The position numbers and the translations under genes are program-made. Source: Cytospora piceicola (lineage: Eukaryota > Ascomycota > Sordariomycetes > Diaporthales > Cytosporaceae). Taken from it: a DNA stretch of 64,000 bases. The stretch lies in contig JALQBC010000007.1 in NCBI GenBank assembly GCA_023375675.1, positions 1,178,001-1,242,000 on the forward strand, given 5' to 3'. This document shows positions 35,208 to 45,006 of the stretch, piece after piece. The notes under the pieces were generated by a model. The model did no database searches, was not told where the DNA came from, and was given only the letters and a program-made list of their open reading frames with translations. The first letter of the stretch is position 1. Each line of letters opens with the position of its first letter.

Positions 35208-36530
35208 ATGCCGAGCAAGCTGTCCACCAGAAGGAGCCGTGTCGTTCTAGACAGCGACGATGAAATCAGCAAGTCTATCGACCCTCCTGTTGCCTTCATG
35301 GACAGTGGCGACGACACCAAGTCCGCCAAGGACATCACTCCTGCCCCTGCTCCCGCGTCCGGGCCATGGCCCCTCAACAACAGGAATAAAGAAGAGCATG
35401 AAGATGCAGCACGTGATTCCAATGAGTTCGAAAACTTCTTGGAGGAAACTGCAAAGCTCTACGAGAATCAGGGGGATACAGACCTTGCCAAGGATTTGGA
35501 TAATGTCGAGTACGTCGAGACAGATGATGAGGCTGAGGATGACGAGGACGAGGAAGAACCCCCCGCTGTTGCCAACCCGGATTTCGCGGAGGTTATGGCC
35601 AATGCCTCTAGCGGAGAGGCATGGCTTCCACCTTTCCTCGACCACGGAGCCAAGCTCGATCAGGACTACCCAGATATGGAGTCGTTCCTGCAAGACAACG
35701 AGGTGGGGATCGCAGATTTCCGCACAATGGTGATCACGGCATGCCGATATGCCAAGCAATTTACCTTCACTGCGCTGCGGGACGATTTTCTCAAGTTGTC
35801 TGACGAGGAGCAAGGAATCCACGACCAGTGGTATAATTCCTGGTGCAACGCCGACCCTGACGCTGTATCCAACTTGGCATTGCGAGCTGTGCCAATACAA
35901 GCGTCCGCAGCAATATGCCGGGTTGATTTTGGGGTCGACGACCTACAGAGGTTGCCCCATTTCCCTCCCATCAAGGTCTATGGATGTTACTTCGATGACA
36001 TTACGAAGACATTCAAAGACGGCCGGAGCTCGCCTGTGGTCAAGCTGGCATACCACGGAGTTAGTTCGTCCAAGGACGGAATCCTCAGGGGAAGGATCAA
36101 GGGCCATATTACACTGTTAAGAACGAACTCTGCCGACATGAAGGAAAACGACAAGACCTTACATTACGAGGAAGGTTGCACCGACGCCTGCCCTAAGGAC
36201 TGGGACGAAAACACCAACGGGCCTTGGCAACCGAAGTGGGACTGCGAATGGGATTTCCGGGCGTCTAGTATATCCTATCCGGATGCTAGGTTTGCTGAGA
36301 TCCATCAACTCCTTGAGGGTATCACGCAGGCATGCCTGAACATGGTGGTATTCAACCACCCTACCCGACACAGGTCACGTAGAAGCTCACCCGCCGTGGA
36401 GAGATTTGTTCGTGGCATGCGTGAGGCTGTGGAGAAGGAGCTAGGACGCAAGCTGCCGGATCTGCAACACCTCGCCCTAAACAGATCCTTTCCTCTTGCG
36501 GAGCCCAGGCGCAGAAAGGCTCGGCCATAG
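35208..36530 (+). CDS. Hypothetical protein with diverged GIY-YIG-like region
   Basis: 440-residue frame. Residues 1-140 are acidic and disordered (SRVVLDSDDE; ETDDEAEDDEDEEEPP). The globular part (about 145-400) contains VYGCYFDD, then KLAYHGVSSSKDGILRGRIKGH and, about 80 residues later, LLEGITQACLNMV. The spacing of Tyr/Gly, the GRIKGH arginine and the LLEGI glutamate resembles the fungal GIY-YIG-type nuclease-like family. This is a weak pattern match. A candidate splice from about 36417 (GCATGC-GTGAGG) to 36530 (CCATAG) would fuse it in frame to the zinc-ribbon segment immediately downstream, so the stop at 36528 may not be the true end. Function unproven; an inactive domain is possible. 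Confidence 0.55.
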   Translation: MPSKLSTRRSRVVLDSDDEISKSIDPPVAFMDSGDDTKSAKDITPAPAPASGPWPLNNRNKEEHEDAARDSNEFENFLEETAKLYENQGDTDLAKDLDNVEYVETDDEAEDDEDEEEPPAVANPDFAEVMANASSGEAWLPPFLDHGAKLDQDYPDMESFLQDNEVGIADFRTMVITACRYAKQFTFTALRDDFLKLSDEEQGIHDQWYNSWCNADPDAVSNLALRAVPIQASAAICRVDFGVDDLQRLPHFPPIKVYGCYFDDITKTFKDGRSSPVVKLAYHGVSSSKDGILRGRIKGHITLLRTNSADMKENDKTLHYEEGCTDACPKDWDENTNGPWQPKWDCEWDFRASSISYPDARFAEIHQLLEGITQACLNMVVFNHPTRHRSRRSSPAVERFVRGMREAVEKELGRKLPDLQHLALNRSFPLAEPRRRKARP

Positions 36531-37528
36531 AACACTTCAAGAAGTGTTTTGTTGAAGGATGCAAGTATAAGAACAAGCTTCTGCTTTCGGTCAAGTCCGA
36601 CCCATACTGTGACCGCGTGTGCCTGGTGCACTATGGCGGTACTCAGGCATTCTTGTCATGACCCCCATGTGCCGTGTGCAATGTGTCACGGAGTGAAAAA
36701 AGCAGTCGAGCCCAAGCCTGGTCCCCCACTCTCTGCCCATCATTTCGGCAGAAGGACAAGGTCACTCGCTCTAAGTGGCTTGATCGAAAGCCATGCTCCG
36801 ATTGTGGAGTACAACGAGCAGATGCAGGGGCTGGGCCATGGTTAGAAAGCAAAGGCATTTGCGATGCGTGCTCACAATACAGACTCGCCAACAACAAACC
36901 AAGGACCAAGGAGATGGAGCAGAGACGTCTTCAGATGCAGATCATCAAGTCCGCAGAGACTTTCGGGCACTTTCCAGAATGTACAAACTGTGCAGTGGCC
37001 TGCGATGGCAAAACCAGAGTAACTATTCGTACGTTATTCAAAAAGGACAAGAAAATCAGATGTCACCCTTGTCATCTGTGGCATAATGAGAAGCAAAAAG
37101 AACGTCCCTGGTTCTGGTGGGATGGTGTGGAAGCGTTCGTGGCAATACACGAGGCTGAGTTCAACCAGTGGAATAGCGGCCGAGAACGCAGCCCTACCAC
37201 TTGTGAATGTGGCAAAGCGTCTTCGTCTGGGAAAAAATGCAAGACGTGCCAGCTTAGCAATCGACCACTGGAATATTGGTCAACATTCCAAGAATGGGTT
37301 AGCAGTGTCTTGGAGCCAATGGCTGTCGCTGTGGGAAGATCCATGACGGTCATGTTCGAGGAGGTCCGAGGAATGCAGATCTATGAGGACACTGTTAAAA
37401 AGCCTCGCAAAGGTACTAGGAAAGACAAGCCAGCCACTTTCGAAGATGGAAATGAGGATGAAGATGCCGATGATTCCTTTCAACAAGCTGCGTTGCGAAC
37501 GTCCAAAGGTCGTGTCGGACCAGGGTAA
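36531..37528 (+). pseudogene. Zinc-ribbon segment, probably 3' part of the 35.2 kb gene, with in-frame TGA
   Basis: One frame from about 36533 to the stop at 37526-37528 is cysteine-rich throughout. It reads HFKKCFVEGCKYKN with DPYCDRVCLVHYG, then TGA at 36657-36659. It continues PCAVCNVS, KPCSDCG...GICDACSQYR, CTNC...RCHPCHLWHNEKQ and CECGKASSSGKKCKTCQ. Four or five CxxC pairs would form successive zinc ribbons. In fungi such ribbons commonly follow GIY-YIG-like domains, so this is probably the C-terminal half of the upstream gene. The single TGA has no obvious intron to remove it, so the locus is either broken or splices in a way I cannot see. The frame ends just where sequence copied from the 30.1 kb gene begins. 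Confidence 0.5.
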
Positions 37529-37820
37529 CACGTTCACCGTGGACGTCCAGCCGACCTTAGGAAACTCCGCTTTCGATCTCCAGCTGGATAATCTCAAACC
37601 TCTTCGCCAAATTCCGGAAGAGAACGAGAAGTCCAACGCTGCCAAAAAGACGAATCAATTCCGCAGCAACCAGCACAGGAGCTGGGGAGGTTGAGAGCCG
37701 GCCGTACTGCAGGTCCAGACAACCAGAACTGGAACTGATGGACTGTGTGGTGGAAGAGCGAGCCGTTGGCTTCGGGCACGACGTTTCGTTGAGATATTTG
37801 GCTCTCGATAACATGGGTTG
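37500..37820 (+). repeat. Duplicated 3' end of the 30.1 kb gene (out of frame with upstream ORF)
   Basis: In the frame open to 37694, QGNTFTVDVQ...LKPLRQIPEENEKSNAAK aligns with QGNTSTVQRS...VKPLRQILEENEKANANK of the gene at 30137-31847. Similarity continues past both stop codons: both loci have AACTGGAACTGATGGAC, then GGCTTCGG and GAGATATTTGG/GAGACATTCGG. So coding tail plus 3' UTR were copied. In this copy NQNWN is in a different frame from the rest, so the segment has decayed. Confidence 0.75.
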
Positions 37821-38076
37821 GTGGGGACGAGGGGATAGGTCACGGCCACTCACCACTTTCCCCTTTTCCATATCCACCTTTTGCGTTTTACCTCCCAAGG
37901 TTGTGCTACGCACTTCTTTTCAATTTCTTTCGTCTTCTTCCTCGACAACTCACCTCGCCTTTCTCCCTTTCTCTGCCTCGCCTTCTACAAAGCCTCCCAT
38001 ACCATCCCGCACCGTAACTAACGACCAATAATCCTCAAGATCTTCTAAAACGCCCTCCTTACCACCCCGACAAAAC

Positions 38077-39090
38077 ATGGACGAGTACACCAAGTGGGCG
38101 CAGGCCAAGGGTGGCCTGGTCTACCACCCAGCCAGACCCCAGGCCCGACAGGACCTGGACCGTCTTCTGCGGAAGGCAGTCTTTGACGCTGGGATGACGT
38201 TGTCCCATTTCGAGGGACATTGGGAGAAAGTCCGCGAGGCGGTCTTCGAGGAACCGACCACGTCCCTCGGAGACGTTGAATAGCTTGGGGGCGCCCCAAC
38301 CATGGTGACGTGGGACCAGGTCATAGACTGGTACAACCTTGATGGGGGTGATGACGACGAGTGGATTGCCAACGTGCAATCCAGAATCCTACACCACATC
38401 GCCAGTATCGGCAGCCAGCAGCGCCAGACCGAGCTTCCAATTGCGAGGGAGGTCTTTGACCAGCCCACCACGTCACTTGACGATTTGAAGTATTGCCTCC
38501 GATTCTTCATGGAGAAACGAGTTTGGGCGCTCCCCTTCCACGTGAATTGGGATCGTATCATGTAATGGTACAACCTGTAATGCTCCCTCCTGGCTTTCTA
38601 CTATACTACCACCGTCCTCTCCATTCGCCTTCTCTTCACCATCACCCTGTTCACCATCACAAAGTTACGTCACCTTCCTAGAAGTCCCCCATCGCGATGA
38701 AACCTGGACCCCCGTTTTTGGATTCCCTTTTTTTTTTTTTTGGAATAGGCATCATTGGCAACTGCTAAGCATCACCAATTACCAAGTATCGTCACAAACC
38801 ACCAAGACCGATCGACATCCTAGCAATCCATTACTTCTGGGACTAAGCGTAGGCCAGCCTCGCCGCCGATCCTCACGACGATCGAGCGGCGCTGGAGCTC
38901 GAGCGCCTTTTCAACGTTTGTTTGCAGGAGATGGCCATGACTAGCCATTAGTTCGGCAACCACCTGGGTGAAGTGCGTTACGTGGCCATGAGCAAGCCAC
39001 GAACCACCTTGAAGGATGTCCGGCGTTTCTTCGAGCTCTTCAAAAAGATGGTCGAGCTTGGCCTCAGTCCTAACCTGGTCGAGTGAAGAA
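38077..39090 (+). pseudogene. Cluster of small PTTSL-module ORFs with nonsense codons
   Basis: From ATG 38077 a frame encodes KAVFDAGMTLSHFEGHW and EAVFEEPTTSLGDVE, stops at TAG 38281-38283, and continues in the same frame as VTWDQVIDWYNLDG...REVFDQPTTSLDDLKY to TAA at about 38563. The stop regions of the two halves are themselves similar (GCTTGGGGGCGCCCC versus GTTTGGGCGCTCCCC, both ending TGGTACAACCT), so the unit is duplicated in tandem. A third diverged unit at about 38905-39087 has EVRYVAMSKPRTTLKDVRRF and an internal TAG. No known family is recognised. It looks like a repeated 60-80 residue helical module interrupted by stops. Confidence 0.5.
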
Positions 39091-40025
39091 GTGGCAGAAG
39101 CTGGCTGCTCTGAGCACAGACCACTGGAGGATGATGGTGGCTACCAAGATCCGCCGCCAACTTCGCAAGTTGGACAACCACCAGCGGACCACCGTCATCG
39201 AGGTGGTTGACGACGATGAGGTCTTCCCTGCACGACCTGCCGGCTTCGAGAGCGTCCAACAACAGGACCATTTCGAGACTGGCGGTCAGCGGGCAAACGT
39301 TGGTGACGCTGGCGCTTTCTTGCCAATTGTCGTCGGCCGCCAGAATGATGAGGACCAGCCCATCATCGTTCAGGAGCATTGCATTGGGCCACCACATATC
39401 GGCGCTCTTCGCGAGCTCCCCGATAGCAGGGACCATCAGGTTCTGATCGCCTTCCCCGAGGATCAGCGTTACTTCCCTAAAGCCCTGGTCACAATGACCA
39501 CAGAAGAGCGCTTTAACCTCAATGACGAGGTTGTCGTCTTCATCCATTCGGTCAATCGAATCTGAGGAACAGAAAGATGAATCTGATGACGACTACGATA
39601 TCACTGAGACAAGATTTGTGGCAACTGGACACTTGAACCCAACCAATGATTCGGAGGCCATGTTTGCAACCCGCTTCCCAAATAAATTTGTAGTGACTCG
39701 AAACCCCGGTCACGGAAGATGGTGTTCGCTGTTTGCCATACACCGACAATTGGCAACCCGTTTCCAAGGAGCCTTTCCGACACTCCTAGAACTATACCAA
39801 GCCTACCGACGGACAGTAGCCGCGAGTCCTCTTATCCAGCAGGGGCAAGAGAGAGACAATTTCCGAGCTGACATTGCGAGTTTGGCTGCTGGTAACTGGG
39901 TCAGAGACAACCTAGGACAAGAGATTAGGGTTAGAGTTATCAGAAGGGAAAACCATGGTCAATGGGCCACTATATATGACGGAGGCGGAGGCGAGGCAGG
40001 TAACGCAGCAGCCGAAACACTGTAG
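39083..40025 (+). CDS. Hypothetical ORF pair with OTU-like C-terminal domain
   Basis: Two overlapping frames (39083-39565 and 39522-40025) probably belong to one gene joined by an unplaced intron or frameshift; no ATG is firmly identified. The second has an acidic start (SESEEQKDESDDDYD type). It is followed by NPGHGRWCSLFAIHRQLA, resembling the catalytic Cys box of OTU-type cysteine proteases (usual pattern DG.C.F.A...). Near the end are NLGQEIRVRVI and HGQWATIYDGG, resembling the C-terminal beta strands and His region of that fold. The acidic residue that normally starts the Cys box is His here. Deubiquitinase activity is therefore doubtful; an OTU-like relic is the best guess. Confidence 0.35.
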
Positions 40026-40610
40026 TTACTACATACCGCCAATATAGAAACGAGAGGACACTTTGAACCAATCTTCGTGGCAGGTATATATGTTCTGGCC
40101 ACCCGACTCTCGTGTGTAGAGAATAAAGCGAAAATTAAAAACAGAAAAACACAACTGAAAACCCAGAAAACCCAGAGAACATACCACCGTTTCCTGTTTT
40201 CTCTTCTCGTAGGGGGCTGTGGACTGGAGGAAGGGAAACGGGCCACATGTGATACATCCTGTGAGCTTCACCCTCACCCATGAATGTTTTGCCACACTAT
40301 TGGGGTCACGACTCACATTCCTGAAGATGAAGCGATGAGGGTGGCTTGTACTTTTACACAGGTCCGTTGTTTTATTTTGCATCCTCCTCAATGCGGATGC
40401 CATCGCCCAATAAAGACATGATAGTCAAGATACCAGTCAGTCATTTTGCAGCTTATCATCTATTGCTGCATACACCTTTGCTGTGAGTCCCCTGGGCCGC
40501 CCAACTTACTGCCCCAAGCGGTCTCGTAGACCCCTAATCGAAGACAGCTGCCTGCTGGCACGCGGCAGAATCCCCAAACAGGTAGGCGGCCAGCCCGTCA
40601 CCATGCCCAT
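40026..40610. other. Intergenic
   Basis: A-rich stretch at about 40130-40180 (AAAACACAACTGAAAACCCAGAAAACCCAG) and no coding signal. Confidence 0.4.
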
Positions 40611-40611
40611 G

Positions 40612-41230
40612 TATATATAAAGTATTACCCTCACCAGACACCTCGACCGCACCGACGGTTGTCAACAACACCAAGCCCCATCTGTCTCGTCAATCGACAA
40701 CAAGGTAAGTTTTATTCCAATACCCTTCAATCCCAACCTCCCGCCTGATCATCATCACCTTCACCATCCATCTCAAGCATAATCTCGCCTGCTTCTTCCT
40801 ATTCCACTCCATTCAACCTCTTCTCACAAGGACATCCCAAGTGGGCAGCGATAGCACAACCCGTTCACCTTCTTCACATAACATCCCATTGCATCTCATA
40901 TTCTCGCGTTTCGCCCCTGTCCAAGGCACTATTCACCTCGCATCTCGCACCTCATTCCTCTCCTTCCCTCTTTCCACGCCTCTTCGACGCGAAGCCAGCG
41001 CTCCTAGGTATGTGTATAGCCTCCATCTCCTCAACACAACACTTATCACGTCTTCTAGGCGCGGCGCGCCTTTTTCGCGTTGACAAATCAACAAGACCTG
41101 CCAGCAATACCTCCAACTGCACGAGGCTTCTTTGCCTCACCTCCACCATGGCCTGTACACCATGGCTCATTTTCAATTCATTTGCTAACACTCGCTGCAG
41201 ATGTTACCTTCTATCTCTCCTGACTCTCAC
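40612..41230 (+). promoter_or_regulatory. TATA box and CT-rich leader without a downstream gene
   Basis: TATATATAA at 40612-40620 is followed by a long CT-rich stretch with the look of a strong fungal 5' leader. A consensus donor GTAAGT lies at 40705-40710, and a CTGCAG acceptor candidate at about 41196-41201. No sizeable protein frame follows. It may be a detached promoter/leader or a spliced non-coding transcript. Confidence 0.35.
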
Positions 41231-41279
41231 TTCAGCTCATGTGCTGACACACTGCAGACGACACTCTCGACCCCCTTCC

Positions 41280-41500
41280 CCCCCAACCGACCGATCGACC
41301 GACCGACCGAATACAAATTGAGGCTCTCGAGCCAGGTAGGACACAGAAAGAGGAGGATGAGGGACGTGCACCCGTTGATGGCGTGATGCTACCATTTAGT
41401 GCGGCCGGGGCACAGAAAGAGGAGGAAGAGGGACGTGTCTGTTCGACAACACCCACCCCCGACCGACCGACCGACCGATCGACCGACCGACCGACCGCCT
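41280..41500. repeat. GACC/GACCGATC microsatellites
   Basis: Tetranucleotide runs of GACC with occasional GATC occur at about 41287-41310 and 41460-41497, one before each of the two 181-bp-spaced repeat copies. Confidence 0.9.
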
Positions 41501-41622
41501 CCACGACAAACAGATGGTAGGACACAGAAAGAGGAGGACTATGGGAAGTGCATCCGTTGATGGCGTGATGCTAGCATTGAGTGCGGCCGGGGCACAGAAA
41601 GAGGAGGGAGAGGGATGTGTCC
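41335..41622. repeat. Direct duplication, 181-bp period, with nested CACAGAAAGAGGAGGA units
   Basis: A block of about 105 bp starting GGTAGGACACAG at 41335 recurs at 41516 with about 90% identity by eye. It includes CCGTTGATGGCGTGATGCTA and GAGTGCGGCCGGGG or its TAGTGCGGCC variant. Inside each copy CACAGAAAGAGGAGG appears twice about 68 bp apart, making four nested units. Confidence 0.9.
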
Positions 41623-43004
41623 GGGTATACACAGACAAGAGGAGGATATACTCAAAGCAAATGGTGGGATTCGACTTGGAGGGAAACAGGTGGAGGAAAC
41701 ACAAACACACAAACCACAGAGAGCAACACAATCTCACTGCCTTCGGGTGGAGGGGTTGGCGGGGCTCTCAAAACGAAATGACCCTCGGGTTGTTTCATAC
41801 TCAATCTTTTGTTCACTTTCAAGCTGCAGCTTGACACTTGTCTTCACGAACTTGTTCGTAAGATGAGGACTTCTCAATCTTTGGAACCAAACCACAAGCT
41901 TTTTGCTTGAATCTACTTTTTTCGTTGTACTCATGGGCTTGTCTCATGATGCGAGGAAGAAATGGTCAGGAGCCCAGCGATGTCATGTTCGTGACCACTC
42001 CAGGGATACCATTCAGCATGAGCAATGAGCTCGCCGGGAGGGGTACAGCTCCAACACTGGTCTGTCGCCTGGCAGGGCACATTCAACATCGCTGACCAAA
42101 TCCGCCAGTTCTGCGCCATCCTTATGTGCTTTGATGACGATGTAATGTGAGCACTGGCTGACAAATGAGACCCAAGAGCAGGCTCACGTCCAGATCCCCG
42201 AGCGGATGCATCCTTATCCTGAGCTCAACTCAACCTGGGGAATCCTACCACTTGGCGGAGGCCCTGTAACTCCACGCGCTTTGAATGATAGCCAGATTTC
42301 CAAAATCACCAGCTGCTGTTTCGCGCTTTGCCGGGTTGTCCGCTGCCGTTCCAAACGGATCGAGATGTCACCTCATCACCTACCCACAGCAACGCTCGTA
42401 TGCTGAGGGCATAGTTCGACATATTATAACGGAAAACGAGTGGTTCTAGGAGCAAGACAAGGTAATAAGGATACGGGTATGAGATCAAAGGTGAGTGTAT
42501 ACCCGTCTGTCTCGATCTGTTCTCAGTCAATACCTAGACATGTGCATCACTTACACGCATGACATGACATGAAGTTGAAAGGCAAGGCACGTGACACTAA
42601 TTCTGGCAGACCAATCAGTATTGACCGGAAGCACTGCGTAAGCGGGCCGGTGAGATAAAATGCGATAAGAAGACCCGGGGAAACGGCGCAGATCCTTCCA
42701 ATCGGGGAGAAGGAGCATTCAGGGGTGCTCTGCACGTACGTACTGTAGGTGTAGGTATCCCCAGTTTCTTTTGTCATGGTGCATGAGTTGCGTTGTTCCA
42801 TGTGCATGCTTCCCAAATCCGCACTCTCTTGCTTCTCCCCAAACCTGCCTTGTCTTATTCATTCACCAACACCAAATTGGAGGCATTTTGCTGTTTGTCT
42901 GACGCTCCATGACTAGAACTTTCGTTTTCCGGGCATTGTTTGCTACAAAGTCTTCCGCAGGTTCGCTGAATCACTGCTCGTCTGCCCCCTTCCAGACCGC
43001 CTGC
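41623..43004. other. Intergenic with no supported gene
   Basis: The frame around 42065-42150 (GTFNIADQIRQFCAILMCFDDD) has protein-like character but is isolated and stops quickly. The rest has no signal. The 3' end is the promoter of the next gene. Confidence 0.35.
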
Positions 43005-43010
43005 TATAAA
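43005..43010 (+). promoter_or_regulatory. TATA box of the HD-domain gene
   Basis: TATAAA about 95 bp before ATG 43104, followed by CT-rich GTTCTCTTCCTCCTTTTCTT, which marks the leader and supports 43104 rather than 42909 as the start. Confidence 0.55.
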
Positions 43011-43103
43011 TCTAAGGCGTTCTCTTCCTCCTTTTCTTCCGTCGCAACTCACTTTTCTCAACCCAAAACAAACGAAACCTCCCAGGACACAACTACAGAC
43101 ACA

Positions 43104-44024
43104 ATGTCGCCAAGCGCAGTCCAACCAGAGGATTTCAACAGCTGGGACAACGAGTTCGAGTCGGCCAACCCAGGTATGACAATTCCACCCCGCCGATCCA
43201 AGGCGCCCCTCCTGTGTGCCCGTCTAACCTACCCTGTCCCATTAATAGATCCCTCCTTGGTCTTCACCCCCAAGGTAACCGGAGAATGGACCGTCCCTAA
43301 AGTCCTCGCAAGCCTCCCGGCCGGCGCACCAACAGAGAACTCGTCCTCGCCCGTGCCCTACTTCCACATGCTCGAGCGGCTCAAGACGACCAAGCGGGAG
43401 GGCTGGAGGCGGTTCGGCATCAACAGGGGCGAGTCGATCGCCGATCACATGTACCGGATGGCCATGATCAGCATGTTTGTGCCGCCAACTCTTGCCGGCC
43501 GTATCGACCAGAACAAGTGCATCAAGATGTGCCTAATCCACGACATGGCCGAGAGCCTGGTGGGCGACATCACACCTGTGGACGGCGTACCAAAGCCCGA
43601 GAAGAGCAGGCGCGAGGCGGAGACTATGGACTACCTGACGAGGAACCTGCTGGGCAACGTGTGGGGCGGCAAGGGCGCGGTCAACGGCGAGGAAATCCGG
43701 GCGATATGGCAGGAGTACGAGGACTCAAAGACGCTGGACAGCCACTTTGTTCACGACATTGACAAGATGGAGTTGATACTGCAGATGGTGGAGTACGAGA
43801 AGAGGGGAGAGCGCAAGCTGGATCTCGGCGAGTTTGCTTATGTTGCGACCAAGCTGGCTCTGAAGGAGACCCAGGAGTGGGCTGCCGAGGTGATCAAGGA
43901 GCGTGAGGCATTCTGGGGACGGGAGGAGCATGTGCATGGCGATGCAGGTGTCGAGGGTGGTGTTTCGGAGGATCATACCCAGGCGCAAAAGGAGTACTAC
44001 ACTGGTGCTGGAGGAGCTGCTTGA
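43104..44024 (+). CDS. HD-domain 5'-deoxynucleotidase (HDDC2/YfbR type)
   Basis: 281 residues from exons 43104-43173 and 43249-44024. The 75-nt intron (GTATGA..TTAATAG, branch CTAAC) is a multiple of three and stop-free, so the frame also reads through it. Splicing gives ESANP-DPSLVFTPK. The product hydrolyses deoxynucleoside 5'-monophosphates in the family. Visible metal-binding pattern: YFHMLERLKTTKREGW, ESIADHMYRMA (His), LIHDMAESLVGDITP (HD), PEKSRREAE, and HDIDKMELILQMVEYE with the distal Asp. Start 43104 has context CACAATGTC and a TATA box upstream. An in-frame ATG at 42909 would add 65 Ser/Thr-rich residues that could be a mitochondrial leader. Conserved, intact core. Confidence 0.9.
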   Translation: MSPSAVQPEDFNSWDNEFESANPGMTIPPRRSKAPLLCARLTYPVPLIDPSLVFTPKVTGEWTVPKVLASLPAGAPTENSSSPVPYFHMLERLKTTKREGWRRFGINRGESIADHMYRMAMISMFVPPTLAGRIDQNKCIKMCLIHDMAESLVGDITPVDGVPKPEKSRREAETMDYLTRNLLGNVWGGKGAVNGEEIRAIWQEYEDSKTLDSHFVHDIDKMELILQMVEYEKRGERKLDLGEFAYVATKLALKETQEWAAEVIKEREAFWGREEHVHGDAGVEGGVSEDHTQAQKEYYTGAGGAA

Positions 44025-45006
44025 TTATGGGGATTCAGACCAGCTTTGAGGATACTGCAGCAGCTGGGCGCAACGATGCATACAAGCATCAGAACATATG
44101 TACACATAGCACTGATTACGAATTTGCGAATCTATTATGATTACGGATGTTTGTTGACCTTGGTGATGTTTTTGATGGTGTTGATCATTGTAATTAACCT
44201 TGCTCCGGCCGCGGTTCGGCAGTATGTGACGATCCGTACCTCGGTATGTCGGTACCTGTCAGGTAGTTCCCCACCTAATTAAGCCTGCTTAGCTACTTCA
44301 ATCTACTTTACCCCCATGTCGACATGTGGCCTGCCATGTTTTGTTGGGCAAGTTTAACCAGGGTTTGCCTCATCAGCAGCTAATCAAAGTTCATGTTCGG
44401 CTCAACCTTGGAAGGTTTGCAGGCCTTTTGATGCTCACCGCCCGCTCGGGTCGATCCGCGGTTTTCTGTTCTCCAACGTGATTCTCGATTCTCCAATTCT
44501 CTCCATCACCAGCTCCACATCGAATGTTGCAAGTGTGCGACCGCCAGTTCATCAATGCACAACACGCTCCACTCCACAATCGCTCGCCAGCCACGCGCTC
44601 ATCTTTATCGGGCCTCCTCAAAAATATTTCCATATCACCTCATCATCCCCATCTTCCATCTTTCATTTGCCATCTTTGAAGAGGGTCTTCGATTCTGCAC
44701 TCTGAACTCAAACTAGCACCCACCTTGTCGGGTTGCCACATCCCGACCTTTGCCTGACTTGTTCCATCCCAGCATAGAAGACGAAGGTCCGAGCGACTCA
44801 CAACACACCACAAGATCGGAAGACACGGCACTAGAATGCTGGGCTCCAAGTCTGCGACAAGCTGCGGGACTTCGTGAACCTTACGCTTGCGAATCTACGG
44901 ACTCTAGGTATACCGTTGGCAGCCTTGTCTGGCTGAAGACTTTGGCTGGCTCCGATTCGATTCAAGTCCACATTTGTCAACACCACCGATCCGGAACCGA
45001 TACGGG
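44025..45006. other. Intergenic and leader of the 45.0 kb gene
   Basis: No coding signal. The last 500 bp are CT/CA-rich, as expected of a long fungal 5' leader. Confidence 0.4.

Noticed and set aside
41232..41525. Minus-strand frames with SVGRSVGRS repeats
   Set aside because: Translation of the GACC microsatellites; no gene structure around it.
42909..43103. Upstream ATG adding 65 residues to the HD-domain protein
   Set aside because: A TATA box and CT-rich leader lie inside this stretch, so 43104 is the better start, although a mitochondrial leader cannot be excluded.
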